From contig JAEMRT010000011.1 in assembly GCA_016463225.1 (NCBI GenBank), positions 1-64,000 on the forward strand: 64,000 bases of DNA, in the 5' to 3' direction. Numbering within the stretch: position 1 is the stretch's first letter; each line of letters opens with the position of its first letter. Source of the stretch: Sphingopyxis sp. GTDB lineage: Bacteria > Pseudomonadota > Alphaproteobacteria > Sphingomonadales > Sphingomonadaceae. The notes under the pieces were generated by a model. The model saw nothing but the letters and a program-made list of their open reading frames with translations. It was not told where the DNA came from and did not search any database. Made by a program: the position numbers and the translations under genes. Positions 9,089-17,095 of the stretch are shown piece after piece.

Positions 9089-9745
9089 TCAGAACATGCT
9101 TTCGGGGATGATGATGACATCGCCGGGCTGCAACCGCACATTGGCCTTGATATCGCCGCGCTTGATCAGGTCATTCAGCCGCAGGCCGAATTCCTGCTGC
9201 TTGCCGCTGCCCTTGTCGAAACGGACGAGTCGTGCCTTGTTTCCAGCCGCATATTCGCCCAGCCCGCCGACTGCAATCATTGCATCGAGCACGGTCATGT
9301 TGGCGCGAAACGGAATAGACGCCGGTTTTTCAGTCGCACCGACGACGCGCACCTGCTGCGAAAAGGTGCTGTTGAAGGTGGTGACGATGACGCTGACGAT
9401 CGGGTCGGTGATATATTGGCTCAGCTGGAGTTTGATGTCCTGTTGCAACATCGTCGGGGTCTTGCCGACTGCGGGCATATCGGTGATCAGCGGGGTGGTG
9501 ATCCGCCCGTCGGGCCGCACCTGCACCTTGCCGCCCAGTTCGGGATTGCGCCACACGAAGATCTGCAGTTCGTCGAGCGGCCCGATGATATATTCCTCGC
9601 CCGGGCCTTCCTGATTCTGGACAAAGTTCGCGCTGGGCAGTTGCGGCGCGCTGCTGCCACCGCTGGCGCAGCCGGACAGCGCGGTCGCCGCGATGCCACA
9701 GACGAGCGCGGCGCGGGCGACACGAAGCGAAGGGAACGAAGCCAT
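9089..9745 (-). CDS. XrtA-associated polysaccharide export lipoprotein, Wza-like (TIGR03027-like)
   Basis: A 218-residue outer-membrane lipoprotein. I choose the ATG at 9745, since an aaagg site lies 6 nt upstream; a TTG two codons earlier is less likely. The signal peptide ends in a lipobox (ALSGC), with Cys26 as the lipidated residue. The Poly_export domain begins YIIGPLDELQIFVWRNPEL, followed by VQVRPDGRITTPLI and an SLBB-like half (VRVVGATEKPASIPF). It probably forms the outer-membrane channel or its periplasmic ring. It is the first gene of the assembly operon, with a 172-bp operator-like gap upstream. Confidence 0.92.
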   Translation of the reverse strand: MASFPSLRVARAALVCGIAATALSGCASGGSSAPQLPSANFVQNQEGPGEEYIIGPLDELQIFVWRNPELGGKVQVRPDGRITTPLITDMPAVGKTPTMLQQDIKLQLSQYITDPIVSVIVTTFNSTFSQQVRVVGATEKPASIPFRANMTVLDAMIAVGGLGEYAAGNKARLVRFDKGSGKQQEFGLRLNDLIKRGDIKANVRLQPGDVIIIPESMF

Positions 9746-9850
9746 AATCAATCAACCTTTCGAGCCGCTGCCGATCGCCGCAGCCCAATTCGCCGCGACG
9801 ACAGACATTGCGTCAGCCTCGTCCTTGCGCAAAAAGGGTGAACATACCGT

Positions 9851-9891
9851 TAGTCTTGCAAAAAGTTTGACTAGCACAGTGGTAAAACTGT
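9851..9891. promoter_or_regulatory. two stacked inverted repeats before the XrtA assembly operon
   Basis: The 172-bp gap between the decarboxylase stop and the export lipoprotein start is AT-richer than its surroundings. It holds TAGTC at 9851-9855 with GACTA at 9869-9873 (13-nt spacer), and ACAGT at 9876-9880 with ACTGT at 9887-9891 (6-nt spacer). This arrangement suggests a regulator-binding region or promoter for the assembly operon. No convincing -35/-10 pair and no sigma-54 site could be assigned here. Confidence 0.35.
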
Positions 9892-9917
9892 CCCGATAAG
9901 GAACAGCTTTGGCATCC

Positions 9918-11147
9918 TCAGACGAGCATCTCGCGCGCCGGCCCCTGCCCCAGGAAGGTGGCCGGGCTGGCGCTGGCACCATAGGCCCCCGCCTGGAAGA
10001 TCGCGATCAGATCGCCAACATCGGCGCGCGGCAGCGCAACCTGATCGCCCAGCCGATCGAGCGGGGTGCACAGGCATCCGACCACCGAGACGGTCTCGAC
10101 CGGCTCGCTACCGAATGCGTTCGCGACCGCGACCGGATAGTTGCGGCGGATCACCGTCCCGAAATTGCCACTCGCCGCCAGCTGGTGGTGCAGCCCGCCG
10201 TCGGTGACCAGAAACGTTTCGCCATGGCTCGTCTTGCGATCGACGACACGAGTCAGATAGACCCCCGCTTCGGCGACCAGCCACCGCCCCAGCTCCATCG
10301 CAAAGCGGCTCTCCGTCAGCACATCAGTTCGCGCGGCCAGCGTCTCGCCCAGCGCCGCACCGACCGCCATGGCATCAACCGCCTTGTCGCCCGGAAAATA
10401 CGGCACCCCCATTCCGCCGCCCAGATTGACCAGCGGCGGCGTGGCGCCAATCGCGTCCGCCAGCCGCGCCGCCAGCGCCACCGTCTGCGCCTGCGTATCG
10501 GCGATCGCCGCGGCATCAAGCGCCTGCGATCCCGCGAAAATATGGAAGCCCTGCCAGTCGGACCCAGCCGCGATCAGCCGACGGACCAGCGCCGGCACCT
10601 CAGCGGCATCGACCCCGAATGGCTTGGCGCCGCCGCCCATCTTCATCCCCGATCCTTTGAGGTCAAAGTCGGGATTGACCCGCACCGCGAGCCGCGGCGT
10701 CACCCCGATCCGTGCCGCGATCGACAGCGCCCGCGCCGCCTCGCCCGCCGATTCCAGGTTGAGCGTCGCCCCCGCGACGATCGCCGCTTCCAGCTCGCGG
10801 TCGCGCTTGCCGGGCCCGGCAAAGCTGATGTGCGCCGCCGTCATGCCGCTGTCGATCGCGGCCTTCAGTTCGCCCCCCGACGCGACGTCGAACCCGTCGA
10901 CCAGCCGCGCCATGAAGGCGAGCAGCGGCGCATAGGGGTTCGCCTTCATCGCAAAATGGAGCTGCACTTCGGCCGGCATCGCGGCGCGCCATTCGGCGAC
11001 CCGTGCGGTCAGCATCGCGCTGTCATAAACGAACAACGGCGTATCGCCCGCCATGTCGGCGAGCGCGTCGGCGCGGTCGCCACCGATCAGCAGCATGGCG
11101 TCGTCATCGGCGGCAAAACCGGGCGGGATCGGACCGTGCGGCTTCAT
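9918..11147 (-). CDS. exosortase-A-associated PLP-dependent decarboxylase (TIGR03099-like)
   Basis: A 409-residue fold-type III PLP enzyme of the diaminopimelate/ornithine decarboxylase family. The start at 11147 overlaps the ligase stop by 4 bp and has gaggtgg upstream. Lys68 in HFAMKANPY is the expected PLP Schiff-base lysine. FHIFAGSQ and the C-terminal VVGCLCTPLDRLG match the active-site loop region of the family. It probably decarboxylates an amino acid or amino-acyl intermediate to give an amine. Genomic pairing with an AMP-forming ligase, and with a carrier protein across the divergent gap, suggests the amine or acyl product is loaded onto a carrier and used to modify the exopolysaccharide or a lipid (inference). 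Confidence 0.9.
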   Translation of the reverse strand: MKPHGPIPPGFAADDDAMLLIGGDRADALADMAGDTPLFVYDSAMLTARVAEWRAAMPAEVQLHFAMKANPYAPLLAFMARLVDGFDVASGGELKAAIDSGMTAAHISFAGPGKRDRELEAAIVAGATLNLESAGEAARALSIAARIGVTPRLAVRVNPDFDLKGSGMKMGGGAKPFGVDAAEVPALVRRLIAAGSDWQGFHIFAGSQALDAAAIADTQAQTVALAARLADAIGATPPLVNLGGGMGVPYFPGDKAVDAMAVGAALGETLAARTDVLTESRFAMELGRWLVAEAGVYLTRVVDRKTSHGETFLVTDGGLHHQLAASGNFGTVIRRNYPVAVANAFGSEPVETVSVVGCLCTPLDRLGDQVALPRADVGDLIAIFQAGAYGASASPATFLGQGPAREMLV

Positions 11148-12676
11148 GCCGCCACCTCCTGCGCCCAATCGGCGGCAATCGCTACCCGGTCGAGCTTGCC
11201 ATTGGGATTGCGTGGCAGTTCGCCCCGCCATTCGATCGTCTGCGGCTGCATGAAATTGGGCAGGTTCTGGCGCAGATAGGCGTTCAGCCCCGCTGCGTCC
11301 GCAACCCCGTCCTTGCCGCGCACGATCAGCACGATCGCCGCGCCAAGCCGCGCATCGGGCACCCCGAACGCCACCGCTTCATAAATCAGCCCCGACGCCA
11401 CCGCGACATCCTCGACCTCGGTCGGGCTGACGCGGTTGCCCGCGGTCTTGATCATCGCGTCGTCGCGCCCGACGAAATAGAGCAGATGGTTGGCATCGCG
11501 GCGCACCGTATCGCCCGACCACACCGCCATTCCGCCATAGCGCGACATCCGCGGCGCAGGTCGAAACCGCTGCGCGGTGCGCTCGTCGTCCTGCCAATAG
11601 CCCTTGGCGACCAGCGGCCCGCAATGCACCAGCTCGCCCGGCTCCTCATCGGCGGTGATCGTCCCGTCGGGCCGGCACACCAATATCTCGGCATGCGGGA
11701 TCGCGCGGCCCATCGAGGTCGGATGATCGGCAACATATTTCGGTTCGAGATACGTCGATCGAAACGCCTCGGTCAGCCCGTACATCGGATAGATGTCGGC
11801 GTTCGGGAAAGTTGCCCGCATCGCGTCGATCAGCGACGGCGTCAGCGCCCCGCCGCTGTTGGTCAGCCGTTTCAGATATGTCGCCGCCTCGGCGGGCCAG
11901 TCGCTCTCGACCAGCTGCACCCACAAGGGCGGCACCCCCGCCAGCGTCGTCGCGCGGTGCCGCGCCACCGCCTTCACGACGTCGCGCGCGGTCAGATAAT
12001 CGAGCGGCGCCACCGCCGCGCCCGCGTACCAGCTCGAAAGCAGCTGGTTCTGCCCATAATCGAAACTCAGCGGCAACACTGCGAGCACCCGGTCGTCGGG
12101 CGTCATCTTCAGATAGGACGCAACGCTCTCGGCCCCCAGCCACAAATTGGCATGGCTAAGCATCACGCCCTTCGGCCGCCCGGTCGACCCACTGGTATAG
12201 AGGATCGCCGCCAGATCGTCGGGCCCGGCAAGAGACGGCGGCAGCCCCAGCCCGTTCGCATCGACCGCCGCCTCGGCGACCGTCAAATCCTGCACCGCAC
12301 AGCCCGCGGGCCGTGCATCGCCCAGCATCTCCGCCCGCGCCGCATTGGTGACAAGCAGCCTCGCCCCGCTGTCGGCCAGGATATGCGCGACCTGCGGCCC
12401 CTTGAGCAGCGGATTGACCGGAACATGGATCAGCCCGGCGCGCGCCGCCGCCAGCGGCATCAGGCACGCGAGACGCGTCTTCGCGCTCCAGCTCGCCACC
12501 CGCTCGCCCGGTCCACCCGCCTGTTCCAGCAACCACGCCGCGAGCCGCCCGACGCCGGCATCGAGCTGCGCAAACGTCATGACCGTGTCACCGATCAGCA
12601 GCGCAGCCGCCTCCGGCGCGCCGCAGCGGGCGAGATGATCGATCGGTCGCGAAGATGGCTTTTCGGGCTTGGTCAT
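11144..12676 (-). CDS. exosortase-A-associated acyl-CoA/AMP-forming ligase (TIGR03098-like)
   Basis: A 510-residue member of the ANL adenylate-forming superfamily. Visible core motifs are YTSGSTGRPKGVMLSHANL (ATP P-loop, about residues 165-183), YGLTEAFRSTYL, WSGDTVRRD, RDDAMIKTAGNRVSPTEVE (hinge) and the C-terminal PNGKLDR with the catalytic Lys. The enzyme activates a carboxylate as an acyl-adenylate and passes it to CoA or a carrier protein. No carrier domain is fused, but a free-standing acyl carrier protein lies about 1 kb away on the other strand. It is translationally coupled to the decarboxylase. The substrate is unknown. Confidence 0.9.
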   Translation of the reverse strand: MTKPEKPSSRPIDHLARCGAPEAAALLIGDTVMTFAQLDAGVGRLAAWLLEQAGGPGERVASWSAKTRLACLMPLAAARAGLIHVPVNPLLKGPQVAHILADSGARLLVTNAARAEMLGDARPAGCAVQDLTVAEAAVDANGLGLPPSLAGPDDLAAILYTSGSTGRPKGVMLSHANLWLGAESVASYLKMTPDDRVLAVLPLSFDYGQNQLLSSWYAGAAVAPLDYLTARDVVKAVARHRATTLAGVPPLWVQLVESDWPAEAATYLKRLTNSGGALTPSLIDAMRATFPNADIYPMYGLTEAFRSTYLEPKYVADHPTSMGRAIPHAEILVCRPDGTITADEEPGELVHCGPLVAKGYWQDDERTAQRFRPAPRMSRYGGMAVWSGDTVRRDANHLLYFVGRDDAMIKTAGNRVSPTEVEDVAVASGLIYEAVAFGVPDARLGAAIVLIVRGKDGVADAAGLNAYLRQNLPNFMQPQTIEWRGELPRNPNGKLDRVAIAADWAQEVAA

Positions 12677-12711
12677 CGGCTGTTAGGAGTAGAGTGATAG
12701 AGGGCGACACC

Positions 12712-13707
12712 ATGCAAGGAAACGGTGAAGATCACGCTAATGATGAGCGATTGCCCGCCGCAGCGCGCGCGGCGGGCTTCGCCTCGCCCTTCGATCGCGC
12801 GGCGTGGTTCGACCTGCTCGAAGCGCATGGCTTTGCCGGGCAGGGCCGGATCGACACGCACGGCCGCGCGGGCGCGACGACCGCATGGCTGCCGCTTCGC
12901 ACCGAAAAGCCGGGCGACGTCGCAGGCCTCACCAACTGGTACAGCTTTGCCATCCGCCCGCTCTACACCGGCGACGGCGACCGCAACGCCGCCTTGCGCG
13001 CGCTCTTCCACAACCTCCGCCGCTCTGCGGCGCACCTGACGCTCTATCCCGTCAGCACCCCGGACGACCTCACCGCCGCGCTCCGCACCGCAGGCTGGTG
13101 GGTCAAAGCCACCCCCGCCGGCGACCGCCACTGGCTCGACCTCGGCGATATGGACCACGACGCTTGGTGGGCCAGCCGCCCCGGCGCGCTGCGCAGCACC
13201 GTCCAGCGCAAGGCGAAAAAGGGCGTCGTCGATATCCAGCTGCTCACCGCCTTCGACGATGGCAGCTGGGCCGCCTATGAACAGATTTATGCCGCGAGCT
13301 GGAAACCCGAGGAAGGCCATCCCGCACTGCTCCGCGCCTTTGCCGAGGCCGAGAGCGCGGGCGGCCGCCTGCGGATGGGGATCGCGCGCATCGACGGCAT
13401 CCCCGTCGCCGCGCAATATTGGACCGTCGAGGACGGCACCGCCTTCATCCACAAGCTCGCGCATGTCGAGGACAGCCTGAAAGCCTCCCCCGGCACGCTG
13501 CTCTCCGCGGCGCTGTTCCGCCATGTTATCGAGATCGACAAGGTGAAGCGCGTCGATTTCGGCACCGGCAACGACGGCTACAAGCGCGACTGGATGAACC
13601 GCCACGACCCGCTGTGGCGGATCGAGGCTTTCAATCCGTCGCGCCCCGCGGCATGGGGACCGGCACTCAAGGCCTTTGCCCGCACCCTGCTGAGGAAAGA
13701 ATCGTGA
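12712..13707 (+). CDS. FemAB/GNAT-like acyltransferase of the XrtA carrier-protein cassette
   Basis: A 331-residue protein starting at ATG 12712 (MQGNGEDHANDERLPAAAR). It has the BioF2/FemAB-like GNAT fold: ALRSTVQRKAKKGVVDIQL, YEQIYAASWKPEEGHPALL and GRLRMGIARIDGIPVAAQY, then KLAHVEDSLKASPGTLLSAA and RVDFGTGNDGYKRDWM. It is distinct from the FemAB gene of the assembly operon. It starts divergently from the acyl-CoA ligase, with only 35 bp between the two start codons. It overlaps the acyl carrier protein gene as GTGA. It probably transfers the carrier-bound acyl or aminoacyl group to an acceptor; which one is not evident. Confidence 0.8.
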   Translation: MQGNGEDHANDERLPAAARAAGFASPFDRAAWFDLLEAHGFAGQGRIDTHGRAGATTAWLPLRTEKPGDVAGLTNWYSFAIRPLYTGDGDRNAALRALFHNLRRSAAHLTLYPVSTPDDLTAALRTAGWWVKATPAGDRHWLDLGDMDHDAWWASRPGALRSTVQRKAKKGVVDIQLLTAFDDGSWAAYEQIYAASWKPEEGHPALLRAFAEAESAGGRLRMGIARIDGIPVAAQYWTVEDGTAFIHKLAHVEDSLKASPGTLLSAALFRHVIEIDKVKRVDFGTGNDGYKRDWMNRHDPLWRIEAFNPSRPAAWGPALKAFARTLLRKES

Positions 13708-13970
13708 CCGAGCCCGATACCGTCGACGCCACCCTCCGCGCCTTGCTCGCCGATGTGCTCGGTTTGGGCGAAGACCGCGCCGCCGCGCTGACCGCCGACA
13801 GCGGCCTGTTCGGCGCGCTGCCCGAGTTCGACTCGATGGCGGTCGCGACGGTGCTGACTGAGATGGAGGATCGCCTCGGCATCCTCATCGACGATGACGA
13901 GATCGACGGCGAAATCTTTGAAACCTACGGCAATTTGCTCGTCTTCTCGCTGCGCAAGGTCGGCGAGTGA
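13704..13970 (+). CDS. acyl carrier protein, exosortase-A-associated
   Basis: An 88-residue carrier protein with a GTG start that overlaps the acyltransferase stop by 4 bp. The four-helix ACP pattern is clear, with the phosphopantetheine serine Ser44 in LPEFDSMAVATVL and an acidic helix afterwards (EDRLGILIDDDEIDGEIFE). It would be converted to the holo form by a phosphopantetheinyl transferase encoded elsewhere. It is the probable partner of the AMP-forming ligase and the adjacent FemAB-like transferase. It is not the fatty-acid-synthesis ACP, whose motif is DSLD rather than DSMA. Confidence 0.9.
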   Translation: MTEPDTVDATLRALLADVLGLGEDRAAALTADSGLFGALPEFDSMAVATVLTEMEDRLGILIDDDEIDGEIFETYGNLLVFSLRKVGE

Positions 13971-13993
13971 TTGCCGCAATCTACTTCCTTTTG

Positions 13994-14075
13994 CTCCCCC
14001 GCGAAGGCGGGGGTCCATCTCCGGTCGGCGCGATTTCGAACCGGCAGGTGATGGATCCTCGCCTTCGCGGGGACA
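13994..14075. repeat. imperfect inverted repeat in a 122-bp gap
   Basis: A left arm near 13994-14019 (ctcccccgcgaaggcggg and following) pairs imperfectly with gatggatcctcgccttcgcg and following at about 14051-14075. It lies between the carrier protein and hydrolase 2 genes. It resembles the elements at 23541 and 53175 and is probably a dispersed intergenic palindrome. Confidence 0.6.
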
Positions 14076-14092
14076 CACGGCCTGCTTAAGCT

Positions 14093-14767
14093 ATGGCTGA
14101 GCATTGCTTCCACCTCGAACCCACCGGTGCCCCGCGCGCCACGATCCTGTTCGTCCCGCCGCTGTTCGAGGAAGCCAACCGCACTCGCCGCACGCTTGTC
14201 CTCGCGATGCGCGCACTCGCCGCCGATGGTTTCGCGGCGCAGCTCCCCGACCTCCCGGGCCAGAACGAAAGCCTCGTGCCGCTCGCCGAGGTCGATCTTG
14301 CCCGCTGGCAAGATGCATTCACCGAAGCGGCGGCAACCATCGATGGCCCGCTCGTTATCGCCTCGCTACGCGGCGGCACGCTGATCGACCACCGCCCAAA
14401 AGCCGCCGCATGGTGGCGCCTTGCCCCGGTCAACGGCGCCTCGCTGCTCCGCACCCTGATGCGCGCGCGGGTTGCTGCGGATCGTGAGGCGGGGCTGGCG
14501 TCGTCGCTCGACAGCCTTCAAACCGAAGCCGCCACCGCGCCGCTGCTCCTCGCCGGCAACCGGCTCTCCCCGGCCATGATCGCGCAGCTCGGTGCCGCCG
14601 AAACCCAGCCCGTCGCCCCGCTCCGCACCGTCTCTCTGGGCAGCGGCGCCGACGCCATCACCGGCACACCCCTGTGGCTGCGCGCCGAACCCGGCGAGGA
14701 TAAGGTGATGGCCGAGGCGATCGCCGCCGACATTGCCGCATGGAGCACGACATGCGGCATCAGCTGA
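14093..14767 (+). CDS. exosortase-A-associated hydrolase 2 (TIGR03101-like)
   Basis: A 224-residue alpha/beta-hydrolase-fold protein. It opens with family-like MAEHCFHLEP and ILFVPPLFEEANRTRRTL (about residues 18-35). The expected nucleophile elbow is ASLRGGT near residue 90. This is not a canonical GxSxG, so the usual serine hydrolase mechanism is doubtful. The fold otherwise looks intact, but the protein is shorter than most hydrolases of this type. It overlaps hydrolase 1 by 16 nt and follows the carrier protein gene. It may act as a thioesterase or acyl-transfer partner, or be catalytically altered. Confidence 0.75.
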   Translation: MAEHCFHLEPTGAPRATILFVPPLFEEANRTRRTLVLAMRALAADGFAAQLPDLPGQNESLVPLAEVDLARWQDAFTEAAATIDGPLVIASLRGGTLIDHRPKAAAWWRLAPVNGASLLRTLMRARVAADREAGLASSLDSLQTEAATAPLLLAGNRLSPAMIAQLGAAETQPVAPLRTVSLGSGADAITGTPLWLRAEPGEDKVMAEAIAADIAAWSTTCGIS

Positions 14768-15558
14768 CCTTTCCCTGCGAAGGCGCCACCCTCGCCGCGA
14801 CCCTCGACGAAGCGCCGGGCAGCACCGGCCTGCTCATCGTCTCGGGCGGCAATGAGATCCGCAGCGGCGCGCATCGCGGCATGGCGATGCTGGCCGCGCG
14901 CATTGCCGCAGGCGGTCACCCCGTGTTCCGCTTCGACCGCCGCGGCATCGGCGACAGCGAGGGCGAAAACACCGGTTACGAAAGCAGCGCCCCCGACATC
15001 GCCGCCGCGATCGCCGCCTTCCGCAGCACCGCGCCGCAGCTTACCCGCATCATCGCCTTCGGCAATTGCGACGCCGCCAGCGCGCTGCTGCTCCACCAGC
15101 CGCTCGCGCTCGACGGCCTGATCCTCGCCAATCCGTGGGCCTATGAAAACGACGACAGCGAAGAAACCGACGAACCCGCGCTGCCCCCCGCCGCAGCGAT
15201 CCGCGCACGCTATCTGTCGCGGCTGACCGACCCCAAAAGCCTGCTCCGGCTGCTCAAGGGCGAGATCGACGTCAAAAAGCTGGCCCGCGGCCTGTCGGCG
15301 CTGGGGCGCCGCACCGCGCCTGCCGCACCCGACAGCCTGCCCGCGCACCTCACCGCCGCGCTCGTCGCCCTGCCCGTGCCCGCCACGATCCTGCTCGCCA
15401 CCGGCGATCGCACCGCACAGGCGTTCCTCGCCAGCTGCGACCCCGGTACCGTTCCGATCGAGCGCCTCGCCAGCGCCTCGCACAGCTTCGCAGGCGACGA
15501 TGCCGAATGGCTCGCCCAGAGAATCCTGAACGCGTTGGGCCGGGAAAGCGCCGGCTAG
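14752..15558 (+). CDS. exosortase-A-associated hydrolase 1 (TIGR03100-like)
   Basis: A 268-residue alpha/beta hydrolase. I prefer the ATG at 14752, with ggag 6 nt upstream, over the ATG at 14740. The core reads GLLIVSGGNEIRSGAHRG, then FRFDRRGIGDSEGEN, and the nucleophile elbow FGNCDAASALL (about residue 105) has Cys where serine hydrolases have Ser. A Cys nucleophile would fit transacylation or thioester chemistry. His in SASHSFAGDD is the likely catalytic base. It ends the plus-strand cassette and overlaps the convergent next gene by 4 bp. Confidence 0.82.
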   Translation: MRHQLTFPCEGATLAATLDEAPGSTGLLIVSGGNEIRSGAHRGMAMLAARIAAGGHPVFRFDRRGIGDSEGENTGYESSAPDIAAAIAAFRSTAPQLTRIIAFGNCDAASALLLHQPLALDGLILANPWAYENDDSEETDEPALPPAAAIRARYLSRLTDPKSLLRLLKGEIDVKKLARGLSALGRRTAPAAPDSLPAHLTAALVALPVPATILLATGDRTAQAFLASCDPGTVPIERLASASHSFAGDDAEWLAQRILNALGRESAG

Positions 15559-16022
15559 TTGGCGTCATCCCGATGCGCCAGAAAGATTGCGGGATCGAGA
15601 TCGATCCGCGTGATCTGCCGGTCCTGAACCCCAAAGCCGATCCGCGCGACCGGTTCTTCGGTTTCGCCGTCGCGGCAGACGAAGCTGCCGACGACGTAAT
15701 AAAGATCGCCCATGCTCGCAATTTCGCGAACCCCGTCGACCAGCGCCGCGTCGGTCATCGACACCAGCGCGCACTGGCTGAAATAGGTCACGAATTCGGC
15801 ATGCTCATAGGGTGTGCCCACCCCGATCACACCCACGCTGGCATATCGGGAAACCAGGGCTCCGGCGTCCTGCCCCTGCCGCGCGCGGTCGACATAATCC
15901 CGCACGACGCGCACCGAACGGGCGGCACTGTCCTCGGCCATCGCGACCGTCGGCGAAGCAATCAGGGCGAGGGCGCACCACAGATGCCCCATTGTATATC
16001 GCACCGATCGCCCTCGTCTCAT
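15555..16022 (-). CDS. secreted small protein, possible NTF2/SnoaL-like fold
   Basis: A 155-residue product. A signal peptide is visible (cationic MRRGRSVRYT, then GHLWCALALIASPTVAMA, cut before EDS). An ATG at 15992 would give a shorter but still hydrophobic start, so the start is uncertain. The mature part has a helix-rich beginning (YVDRARQGQDAGALVSRYASVG) and then strands ending in VARIGFGVQDRQITRIDLDP. This pattern resembles NTF2-like domains but shows no diagnostic residue. Two Cys (FSQCALVSM and SFVCRDG) could form a disulfide. It lies 12 nt downstream of trxB on the same strand and may be co-transcribed. Function unknown. Confidence 0.6.
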   Translation of the reverse strand: MRRGRSVRYTMGHLWCALALIASPTVAMAEDSAARSVRVVRDYVDRARQGQDAGALVSRYASVGVIGVGTPYEHAEFVTYFSQCALVSMTDAALVDGVREIASMGDLYYVVGSFVCRDGETEEPVARIGFGVQDRQITRIDLDPAIFLAHRDDAN

Positions 16023-16034
16023 CCCAGTCGCCCC

Positions 16035-17000
16035 CTACGCTTCAACCAACGCCTTATACTCCGCCTCGGCCAAAAACCGTTCGGCATCCAAAGCCGCCAT
16101 GCAGCCCATGCCCGCCGCGGTGACCGCCTGACGATAGACCTTGTCGGTCACATCCCCCGCCGCGAACACGCCCGGAATCGAGGTCAACGACGTCCCCGGC
16201 GTCACCGCCAGATAGCCATCCGCATCCAGCGGCAGCTTGCCCCTGAACAGCTCGGTCGACGGGCTGTGTCCGATCGCGACGAAACCGCCATCGGTCGGCT
16301 CGTGGCTCGCCTCACCCGTGACGGTGTCGATCAAATCGACCCCGACCAGCCCCGAAACGCCCTCACCCGCGACAAACCGCTCGACCTTCTTGTTCCACAA
16401 AACCTTGATCTTCGGATTGGCGTGCAGCCGGTCTTGCAGGATCTTTTCGGCGCGCAGATGGTCGCGGCGATGGATCAGCGTCACATCATCACTGTGGTTG
16501 GTCAGGTACAGCGCCTCCTCGACCGCGGTGTTGCCGCCGCCGATTACCACGACCTTTTTGCCGCGATAGAAGAAACCATCACAGGTAGCACAGGCCGACA
16601 CACCCTTGCCGCCCAGCTCCTGCTCGCCCGGCACGCCCAGCCATTTCGCCTGCGCGCCGGTTGCGATCACCAGCGTGTCGGCCATATAAACGTCGCCGCC
16701 ATCACCGGTGATCTTGAACGGGCGCTGCGACAAATCGACGTCGACGATTGTGTCCCAGATCATCGACGTGCCGACATGCGTCGCCTGCGCCGTCATCTGC
16801 TCCATCAGCCACGGCCCCTGCACCACCTCGGCAAAGCCGGGGTAGTTTTCGACATCGGTGGTGATCGTCAGCTGGCCACCGGGTTGCAGCCCCTGAACAA
16901 CAATGGGCATCATCCCCGCACGCGCTGCGTAAATGGCGGCCGACAGACCCGCTGGGCCGGAGCCGAGGATGAGCATCTTGGTGTGGTGAACGCTGGGCAT
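16035..17000 (-). CDS. trxB: thioredoxin-disulfide reductase
   Basis: A 321-residue cytoplasmic flavoenzyme that reduces thioredoxin with NADPH. The FAD motif is GSGPAGLSAA (residues 13-22). The redox-active dithiol is Cys137 and Cys140 in ACATCDGFFY. The NADPH motif is VVIGGGNTAVEEAL. The C-terminal FAD-binding part reads GVFAAGDVTDKVYRQAVTAAG. Length and motif order are those of the low-molecular-weight bacterial TrxB. A candidate promoter lies about 35 bp upstream. Confidence 0.96.
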   Translation of the reverse strand: MPSVHHTKMLILGSGPAGLSAAIYAARAGMMPIVVQGLQPGGQLTITTDVENYPGFAEVVQGPWLMEQMTAQATHVGTSMIWDTIVDVDLSQRPFKITGDGGDVYMADTLVIATGAQAKWLGVPGEQELGGKGVSACATCDGFFYRGKKVVVIGGGNTAVEEALYLTNHSDDVTLIHRRDHLRAEKILQDRLHANPKIKVLWNKKVERFVAGEGVSGLVGVDLIDTVTGEASHEPTDGGFVAIGHSPSTELFRGKLPLDADGYLAVTPGTSLTSIPGVFAAGDVTDKVYRQAVTAAGMGCMAALDAERFLAEAEYKALVEA

Positions 17001-17032
17001 GACGGTCTTTCAAAGGGCTGTGCGGACACGCA

Positions 17033-17061
17033 CAGATGGGTGTTGCCAACCGCGCTAGCAA
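17033..17061 (-). promoter_or_regulatory. candidate housekeeping promoter of trxB
   Basis: On the minus strand TTGCTA (17061-17056) is separated by 17 bp from CATCTG (17038-17033). The predicted start of transcription lies near 17026, giving a leader of about 26 nt before the ATG at 17000. The site is in the 95-bp divergent gap between trxB and the methyltransferase. Judged by eye only. Confidence 0.4.
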
Positions 17062-17095
17062 GGGTCACCTTCCGCGCCAAGGGGAGTTCAGACAA

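Noticed and set aside
9752-9982. Possible 76-codon gene before the export lipoprotein
   Set aside because: It spans the end of the decarboxylase gene and the operator-like gap and has no coding features.
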